A program made the translations under genes and the position numbers. A DNA stretch of 10,431 nucleotides from Dermatophilaceae bacterium (GTDB lineage Bacteria; Actinomycetota; Actinomycetes; Actinomycetales; Dermatophilaceae). The notes under the pieces are model-generated. The model saw only the letters and a list, made by a program, of their open reading frames with translations, did not search any database and was not told the DNA's origin. This document shows, in pieces, positions 6,138 through 10,431 of this stretch (positions are counted from its first letter, which is position 1; each line of letters begins with the position of its first letter). Location: assembly GCA_013361975.1 (NCBI GenBank), contig JABFXB010000145.1, positions 1 to 10,431 of the forward strand, given 5' to 3'.

Positions 6138-6401
6138 GTGAAGAGCTTTGAGCAGCTGTACGCCGAGCTGGCCGAGAAGGCGCAGGCGCGCCCCGAGGGA
6201 TCGGGCACCGTCGCGCAGCTCGACGCCGGCGTCCACGCCATCGGCAAGAAGATCGTCGAGGAGGCGGCCGAGGTGTGGATGGCCGCCGAGTACCAGTCGA
6301 ACGACGAGGCCGCCGAGGAGATCAGCCAGCTGCTCTACCATCTGCAGGTCCTCATGCTCGCCAAGGGCATCTCGCTCGACGACGTCTACTCCCACCTCTG
6401 A
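6138..6401 (+). CDS. hisE: Phosphoribosyl-ATP pyrophosphohydrolase
   Basis: An 87-aa cytosolic enzyme of the all-alpha MazG/NTP-pyrophosphohydrolase fold that cleaves phosphoribosyl-ATP to phosphoribosyl-AMP, step 2 of histidine synthesis. It begins VKSFEQLYAELAEKA; the conserved core is KKIVEEAAEVWMAA at 36-49 (EEAxE metal-binding acidic pattern) and DEAAEEISQLLYHLQVLML at 56-74, with the acidic EE at 60-61. It ends GISLDDVYSHL, close to family consensus. Stand-alone HisE without HisI is normal in actinobacteria. GTG 6138 is chosen from the leaderless promoter geometry; no upstream ATG or ribosome binding site competes. hisG starts 15 nt after its stop. Confidence 0.96.
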   Translation: MKSFEQLYAELAEKAQARPEGSGTVAQLDAGVHAIGKKIVEEAAEVWMAAEYQSNDEAAEEISQLLYHLQVLMLAKGISLDDVYSHL

Positions 6402-6415
6402 GGACTGTTCACCCC

Positions 6416-7261
6416 ATGCTGCGAATCGCCGTGCCCAACAAGGGTTCCCTGTCCGACGCCGCCGTCGAGCTGCTGCGCGAGGCGGGCTACCGCACCCGCC
6501 GCGACACCAAGGAGCTCGTCGTCACCGACGTCGAGAACGACGTCGAGTTCTTCTACCTGCGTCCCCGCGACATCGCCGTCTACGTCGGTTCGGGCACCGT
6601 CGACGCCGGAGTCACGGGGCGTGACCTGCTGCTCGACTCGGGCTCGTCCGCCGTCGAGGTCATGGCGCTCGGCTTCGGCGCGTCGACGTTCCGGTATGCC
6701 GGCAAGCCGGGCCACGTGGGCACCGTCGCCGACATCGCCGGCAAGCGCGTCGCGACGTCGTATGCCGGTCTCGTCCGCTCGGACCTCGTCGCGCGGGGAC
6801 TCTCGGCCGACGTCGTGCGCCTCGACGGCGCCGTCGAGACGGCCATCACCCTCGGTGTCGCCGACTGCATCGCCGACGTCGTCGAGACCGGAACGACGCT
6901 GCGGCAGCAGGGACTCGAGGTGTTCGGCGAGCCGATCCTGCGCTCCGAGGCGGTGCTGATCCGTGGCGACCGGCCCGGTGAGGCCGCGGCGATCGAGGTG
7001 CTCCAGCGTCGCATCGCCGGCGTCATCACGGCCCGTACGTACGTGATGCTCGACTACGACTGCCCGAAGGAGCTCGTCGACCGGGCGTGCGAGCTCACGC
7101 CGGGCCTCGAGTCGCCCACCGTGTCGTCGCTGCAGGACGACGCCTGGGTCGCCGTCCGCGCGATGGTGCCGCGGCTCGGGCGCAACCGCCTCATGGACGA
7201 GCTCTACGACCTCGGGGCCCGCGCGATCCTCGTCACGGACATCGCGGCCTGCCGACTGTGA
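6416..7261 (+). CDS. hisG: ATP phosphoribosyltransferase, long form
   Basis: A 281-aa enzyme for the first, committed step of histidine synthesis, joining ATP and PRPP. It begins MLRIAVPNKGSLSDAAVELL, typical of the family, with GTVDAGVTGRDLL at 60-72 and the PRPP-binding stretch ADCIADVVETGTTLRQQGL at 149-167. The length and the extra C-terminal domain (from about 205, ending TDIAACRL) show the long hexameric form with an ACT-like histidine-binding domain, so feedback inhibition by histidine is expected. Start ATG 6416 has GAGGA at 6400-6404, which overlaps the hisE stop, spacing 11. The gene carries two copies of the GTATGCCG octamer (6694 and 6760), which include the only TAT tyrosine codons I found in it. 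Upstream in-frame codons lie in hisE and are rejected. Confidence 0.97.
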   Translation: MLRIAVPNKGSLSDAAVELLREAGYRTRRDTKELVVTDVENDVEFFYLRPRDIAVYVGSGTVDAGVTGRDLLLDSGSSAVEVMALGFGASTFRYAGKPGHVGTVADIAGKRVATSYAGLVRSDLVARGLSADVVRLDGAVETAITLGVADCIADVVETGTTLRQQGLEVFGEPILRSEAVLIRGDRPGEAAAIEVLQRRIAGVITARTYVMLDYDCPKELVDRACELTPGLESPTVSSLQDDAWVAVRAMVPRLGRNRLMDELYDLGARAILVTDIAACRL

Positions 7262-7304
7262 CGCGCGGCGGCGACGGTGACGGTGACGTGACGGAGGCGA
7301 CCTG

Positions 7305-7889
7305 ATGACTGACCAGCCGGCGGCATCCCGCGAGTCCGGGGCGGTCCCCGACCCGCTCGCACCGTTTCGCCCGCGCCGCGGTCGTGCCGTCGCCCTCGGC
7401 GTCGCGTGGGCCTCGCTCGCCGTCTTCGGTGCCATCGCCGTCGTGATGCCGGCCCAGGCCGACGGCCGTTGGGGTCTCGGCGACCGCCTGATGTTCTTCG
7501 GCCTCGGGGTCGTCGTCGCGTTCGTCGCCTGGCGCTACGCCTCGATCGTCGCGGTGCCGAGCCGTGAGGGCATCGTGGTGCGCAACCTCGTGCTGACCAG
7601 GACCCTCGAGTGGGCCGAGGTCGTCCGCGTGCAGTTCGGCGGCGGTGAGCCGTGGGTGAGCCTCGACCTCGAGGACGGCGACACGGTGGCGGTCATGGCG
7701 ATCCAGAAGGCCGACGGTGACGTGTCCGGGCGGGAAGCCTCGCGGTTGGCCGCGCTCGTGCAGGCCTTCGGCGAGACGGCCGAGCCCACCCAGCCCACCG
7801 AGCCCACCGAGCCCACCCCGCCCACCGAGCCGCACGACCCCCGCGGTCCCGACGGCCCTGGCCGTCCTGATGGTCCGGGGGACTCGTGA
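7305..7889 (+). CDS. PH-domain membrane protein with Pro/Thr/Glu repeat tail
   Basis: A 194-aa protein. ATG 7305 has GGAGG at 7293-7297. The layout is: a Pro/Arg-rich cytoplasmic head (1-27), membrane helix 1 at about 28-49, a short loop, membrane helix 2 at about 60-82, then a small beta-rich domain at about 83-137 (VPSREGIVVRNLVLTRTLEWAEV and following) that looks like the bacterial PH family bPH6 (PF10756 type). The tail has five 3-residue units of the type EPT/QPT/PPT (160-174) and then a DPRGPDGPGRPDGPG stretch, probably disordered. This gene type commonly follows hisG in actinobacteria; its function is unknown. The 43-bp gap after hisG holds short repeated GGTGAC words but no obvious promoter, so co-transcription with hisEG is likely. 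It overlaps the next gene by 4 bp (GTGA). Confidence 0.85.
   Translation: MTDQPAASRESGAVPDPLAPFRPRRGRAVALGVAWASLAVFGAIAVVMPAQADGRWGLGDRLMFFGLGVVVAFVAWRYASIVAVPSREGIVVRNLVLTRTLEWAEVVRVQFGGGEPWVSLDLEDGDTVAVMAIQKADGDVSGREASRLAALVQAFGETAEPTQPTEPTEPTPPTEPHDPRGPDGPGRPDGPGDS
7782..7832 (+). repeat. 9-bp coding microrepeat (EPT units)
   Basis: Five tandem 9-mers of the type GAGCCCACC (7782, 7791, 7800, 7809, 7818) and a partial sixth encode Glu/Gln/Pro-Pro-Thr units in the tail of the PH-domain protein. Units differ only in the first codon (GAG, CAG, CCG). Slippage could change copy number in frame. Confidence 0.85.
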
Positions 7890-8437
7890 CGGGTGAGCCG
7901 ACCCCCGAGCGGATGCGCCACGCCCTCGGGCACTTCGCGACCGGCGTGACCGTCGTGACCGGCCTCTCGCACGACGGCGAGCCGGTCGGGTTCGCGTGCC
8001 AGTCGTTCGCGTCGGTGTCGCTGCACCCGCCGCTCGTCCTCTTCTGCGCCGACCACCGGGGCCGGTCCTGGCCGCGCATGCGCGACCAAGGGCGCTTCAC
8101 CGTCAACGTGCTGCGCCACGAGCAGCGCGAGCTCATCGGGCGGTTCGGCTCGACGGCGGGTGCCCGCTTCGAGGGCCTCGACTGGACGCCGTCGGAGCAC
8201 GGCGGTCCGAGCCTGCCGGGCGTGCTGATGCGGGTCCACTGCGCCGTCGAGCAGGTGCACGTCGCCGGGGACCACGACGTCGTCGTCGGGCGTGTGCTGG
8301 AGCTCGAGGACGGGGCCTCCGGGCGCCCGATGCTCTTCTACCGGGGTCGCTTCACGGTCACCGAGCGGCGCACGTCCACGGGCGCCGACGACGGCTCCGA
8401 CGAGACACCCGAACCGATGGACGACTACTGGGGCTGA
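7886..8437 (+). CDS. Flavin reductase-like domain protein
   Basis: A 183-aa protein of the Flavin_Reduct split-barrel family (PF01613 type), the HpaC/HsaB-like group: NAD(P)H:FMN oxidoreductases or FMN-binding partners that feed reduced flavin to monooxygenases. Matching features are MRHALGHFATGVTVVTGLS near the N-terminus (10-28), FACQSFASVSLHPPLVLFC at 36-54 (flavin phosphate and isoalloxazine region), GRFTVNVL at 69-76, FEGLDW at 95-100 and PMLFYRGRF at 148-156. The acidic tail ends MDDYWG. Start GTG 7886 overlaps the previous stop by GTGA and is preceded by a G-rich GGGGGA (7877-7882), so translation is probably coupled. The partner oxygenase is not in the window. Whether it is a true reductase or an FMN-binding protein of other use cannot be decided from sequence. 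Confidence 0.88.
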   Translation: MTGEPTPERMRHALGHFATGVTVVTGLSHDGEPVGFACQSFASVSLHPPLVLFCADHRGRSWPRMRDQGRFTVNVLRHEQRELIGRFGSTAGARFEGLDWTPSEHGGPSLPGVLMRVHCAVEQVHVAGDHDVVVGRVLELEDGASGRPMLFYRGRFTVTERRTSTGADDGSDETPEPMDDYWG

Positions 8438-8500
8438 TCGCCCCGGACCGGGTGCGCTTCACGCTCGAGCACGTTTGCGTCGGAAGGCATTTCCGCGGGT

Positions 8501-8542
8501 GGAGACGGCGCCGCTGGGGGGCGAGGGGGCAGCGCCGTCTCC
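8501..8542. terminator. Strong hairpin in convergent junction, probable bidirectional terminator
   Basis: GGAGACGGCGC (8501-8511) pairs perfectly with GCGCCGTCTCC (8532-8542) around a 20-nt G-rich loop. It lies 63 bp after the stop of the plus-strand flavin reductase gene and 95 bp after the stop of the minus-strand gene. There is no T-tract on either side, which is common for actinobacterial terminators. A short CGGAA/TTCCG hairpin (8481-8495) precedes it. Confidence 0.65.
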
Positions 8543-8568
8543 GGTCTCCAGCTGCGGGCCGGAGACGT

Positions 8569-8589
8569 CACGAGGGTGGGGACCTCGTG
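8569..8589. terminator. Second hairpin, likely end of minus-strand operon
   Basis: CACGAGG (8569-8575) pairs with CCTCGTG (8583-8589) around a 7-nt loop, about 50 bp past the stop codon of the minus-strand flavin reductase-like gene. It is compact and GC-rich, with no T-tract. The rest of the 200-bp gap 8438-8637 has no supported gene. Confidence 0.5.
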
Positions 8590-8637
8590 TCATGGGCTGG
8601 CCTGGCTCTGACGTCGAGCGCAGGCCGCCCCGGCTGG

Positions 8638-9294
8638 TTATGCGGGGTGTCCTTCGAGGCCGTAGGCCTCTTCGAGGGTCGCGCCCGGCACGCGCATCTC
8701 GAACGTGTCGGTGACGACGGTGTAGTCGTAGTAGCCCATCCGGGCGATGGGCTTGATCGAGGGGATGTCGAGCTTGCCGTGCTCGTTGATGACCGCGTCG
8801 TCGATGTGGATGCGTTCCACGGCGGCGAAGACGATGTCGATCGTGCCGACTGCCGAGTTGCCGGTCATCCGGTGGGTGGAGAGGTAGCGGCACTCGAAGT
8901 GGACGGGGCTCTCCCGCACCATCGGCGTGGTGGAGAGGTCGGCGTACCGCTTGGTGACCCCGGCCCGGTCGAACTCGCTCTCGTGCGGCGGTAGCGCCAT
9001 GGCGCTGATGTTGACGGCCTCGCGCAGGTCCCAGGTGGCCATGTTCCAGACGAACCAGCCGGTCTGCTCGGCGTTGAGGACGGTGTCCTTGCGCCGGCCG
9101 TCCGGGTACTGGTTCGCCGAGAACATGACCATGGGCGGGTCGAAGGTGAGGTTCTGCCACTGGCTGTACGGCGCCAGGTTCTCCACGCCGTCGGAGCTCA
9201 CGCTCGAGAGCCAGCCGATCGGGCGGGGCACCGTGCAGCTCTTGAACGGCGAGAAGGGCAGGTCGGCCTGCTCGCGTGCGGGATCGAACTTCAT
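8638..9294 (-). CDS. Flavin reductase family protein (DIM6/NTAB-like)
   Basis: A 218-aa FMN-binding split-barrel protein. The start ATG (complement of 9292-9294) follows GGAG at 9301-9304, 6 nt upstream, and the gene lies 14 bp after the permease stop, so the two form an operon. It shows the DIM6/NTAB group features: TVPRPIGWLSSVSSDGVENLAPYSQW and following at 21-46, DPPMVMFSANQ at 52-62, DTVLNAEQTGWFVWNMAT at 70-87, HFECRYLS at 132-139 and PIARMGYYDYTVV at 182-194. Members bind FMN and act as flavin reductases or in little-known redox steps; a specific reaction cannot be assigned. It is clearly a different subfamily from the plus-strand flavin reductase on the other side of the terminator, being longer and lacking the FATGVTVVT signature. 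Pairing with an NCS1 permease suggests a role in using or modifying the imported base or hydantoin-like compound (inference). Confidence 0.9.
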   Translation of the reverse strand: MKFDPAREQADLPFSPFKSCTVPRPIGWLSSVSSDGVENLAPYSQWQNLTFDPPMVMFSANQYPDGRRKDTVLNAEQTGWFVWNMATWDLREAVNISAMALPPHESEFDRAGVTKRYADLSTTPMVRESPVHFECRYLSTHRMTGNSAVGTIDIVFAAVERIHIDDAVINEHGKLDIPSIKPIARMGYYDYTVVTDTFEMRVPGATLEEAYGLEGHPA

Positions 9295-9308
9295 GGGGGA
9301 CTCCGGTT

Positions 9309-10431
9309 TCAGATGCGGGAGGCGCTGTCGGGGGCCGCGAACAGATCGAGGGGGGAGGTCGAACGGGCCGGGCCTGACAGGGCGTAGTAGAGCCCTCCGG
9401 CGACGATGATGCCGACGACCCAGGCCACCTCCGCCCCGCCCATCCACTGGGCGACGGGGCCGACGTAGAGGGTGCTGTTCATGAAGGGGATCGAGAGCAC
9501 GACGCCGAGGACGTATGCCGTCATGGCTCGGGCGTTGACCCGCCCGTACACCCCTTGGGGTTGGAAGAGCGCCGGGACGTCGTACCGCTCGCGGCGCACC
9601 AGGTAGTAGTCGACGAGGTTGATCGCGCTCCACGGGGTCATGAAGTACAGCAGGAAGAGCAGGAAGTTGGTGAACGTGCCGAGGAAGTCGTCTGTTGCCG
9701 CCAGCGCCACGAGCAGCGCGACCAGCGAGATGAGACCCACGAGCAAGGAGCGCAGGCGGATGCCCACCGTGTCGCGACCGGTCAGGCTGGTGAGGATCGT
9801 GGCCACGGACATGTAGCCGCCGTACGAGCTGAGGGTGTTGCCGGTGAGCTTGCCGCAGATGATGGCGATGAGGACGAGCCACGTGAAGGGTCCGCCCAGG
9901 CCGGAGATGAACCCGACTGGCTGTACGTCGAAGGCTTTGCCTCCGAGCGCCGCACAGAGGGCGCCGAGGGTCATGGCCAGGGAGGCGCCGATGACGCTGC
10001 CGGCGAAGGTCCAGCCGATGGTGGCGCGCCGAGGGGTGTCGGCGGGCAGGTAGCGCGAGTAGTCGGCGATGTAGGGGCCGAAGGTGAGCTGCCACGAGGC
10101 CGAGAGGGAGATGCCCAGCACGAACGGGGCGAGGGCGAACGATCCGCCGACGGCCTCCCCGAGCTTGGCATCGGCGAGGATCCGGACGAACAGGCCGGCG
10201 AACACGACAGCGCTGAGCACGGCTGCGACGTGGCTGTAACGGTGGATGTAGTCGTAGCCGAAGACGGCCAGCGTTGTGGACAGGAGGGCGAAGATGATCG
10301 CGCCGGTCTGCGCGCTCACGTGGATCAGGCTGGCGATGGCCTGGCCGCCCAGGACCAGGCCGGTGGCGTAGAAGCCGAGGTAGATCAGCAGGGCGAGCAC
10401 CAGAGGGAGGATCGCACCGTAGAAGCCGAAC
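9309..10431 (-). CDS. NCS1-family cytosine/purine/hydantoin-type permease, 5' end outside window
   Basis: The visible 373 residues are the C-terminal part of a larger membrane protein; the frame stays open to the window edge and reads FGFYGAILPLVLALLIYLGF there, so the true start lies beyond 10431 (family length about 420-500 aa). Features of the NCS1 family (PF02133) are GYDYIHRYSHV, the SWQLTFGPYIADYSRYLP stretch of the central helix region, and YFMTPWSAINLVDYYLVRRERYDV, a strongly conserved late motif. About ten hydrophobic helices are visible. NCS1 carriers import nucleobases, hydantoins, allantoin or vitamins with Na+ or H+; the substrate cannot be set from sequence. The next gene downstream, a flavin-binding protein 14 bp away, is probably co-transcribed. 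Internal GTG codons such as the one at 10400 are not the real start, because conserved sequence continues upstream. Confidence 0.92.
   Translation of the reverse strand, partial: FGFYGAILPLVLALLIYLGFYATGLVLGGQAIASLIHVSAQTGAIIFALLSTTLAVFGYDYIHRYSHVAAVLSAVVFAGLFVRILADAKLGEAVGGSFALAPFVLGISLSASWQLTFGPYIADYSRYLPADTPRRATIGWTFAGSVIGASLAMTLGALCAALGGKAFDVQPVGFISGLGGPFTWLVLIAIICGKLTGNTLSSYGGYMSVATILTSLTGRDTVGIRLRSLLVGLISLVALLVALAATDDFLGTFTNFLLFLLYFMTPWSAINLVDYYLVRRERYDVPALFQPQGVYGRVNARAMTAYVLGVVLSIPFMNSTLYVGPVAQWMGGAEVAWVVGIIVAGGLYYALSGPARSTSPLDLFAAPDSASRI

Noticed and set aside
8638..10095. Fusion of the minus-strand flavin reductase with an upstream in-frame extension
   Set aside because: The extra part is the permease gene read in the wrong frame. 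A proper ribosome binding site and ATG at 9294 mark the real start.
1..10431. A previously undescribed defence, mobile or biosynthetic system
   Set aside because: Gene content is core vitamin and histidine metabolism plus transport and flavoproteins. No transposase, integrase, nuclease, toxin-antitoxin pair or phage gene is seen.

Overview
The window is chromosomal DNA from a high-GC actinobacterium. The evidence is the strong G/C bias at third codon positions, GTG starts, two apparently leaderless genes behind a TAGGCT -10 box, and the gene order rpe - FMN riboswitch - PnuC-type transporter - ribD - ribE - ribBA - ribH - hisE - hisG - PH-domain protein, which is typical of Actinomycetota. 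Codon and motif habits suggest Micrococcales, perhaps Intrasporangiaceae, but that is only an inference. Most of the window is core metabolism, not an accessory island.

Layout. Bases 1-172 are non-coding and hold a two-copy tandem repeat of about 52 bp with a strong run of G4 tracts. A class I SAM-dependent methyltransferase gene follows (173-949). Next is rpe (979-1635), which has its own leaderless promoter. Between rpe and the next gene lie an 11-bp perfect inverted repeat, a probable promoter, a complete FMN (RFN) riboswitch (1713-1837) and a roughly 120-nt expression platform. The platform can fold into mutually exclusive hairpins, one of which covers the ribosome binding site. The riboswitch heads the tightly packed riboflavin operon: a RibM/PnuX-like vitamin transporter, then ribD, ribE, ribBA and ribH, with gaps of 2 and 9 bp and two 4-bp ATGA overlaps. 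Together these genes import riboflavin or build it from GTP and ribulose 5-phosphate. Rpe acts on that second precursor.

Directly after ribH a second leaderless promoter starts hisE-hisG (6138-7261), the first two steps of histidine synthesis in numbering (HisG step 1, HisE step 2). They are followed by a small two-TM PH-domain membrane protein with a Pro/Thr/Glu repeat tail and, overlapping it by 4 bp, a flavin reductase-domain protein. A 200-bp convergent junction (8438-8637) holds strong hairpins that probably end transcription from both sides. On the minus strand lie an NCS1 cytosine/purine-type permease (5' end outside the window) and, 14 bp downstream, a second flavin reductase-like FMN-binding protein of a different subfamily.

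The main points for a second look are four. (1) The riboswitch expression platform has a duplicated GACGAAC element. (2) The octamer GTATGCCG/CGGCATAC occurs seven times, far above a rough chance expectation. (3) A Gly sits where the GTP cyclohydrolase II half of RibBA normally has a conserved Arg. (4) An inverted repeat abuts the likely -35 region of the rib promoter. I saw no CRISPR array, transposon, tRNA, rRNA or obvious new defence system.
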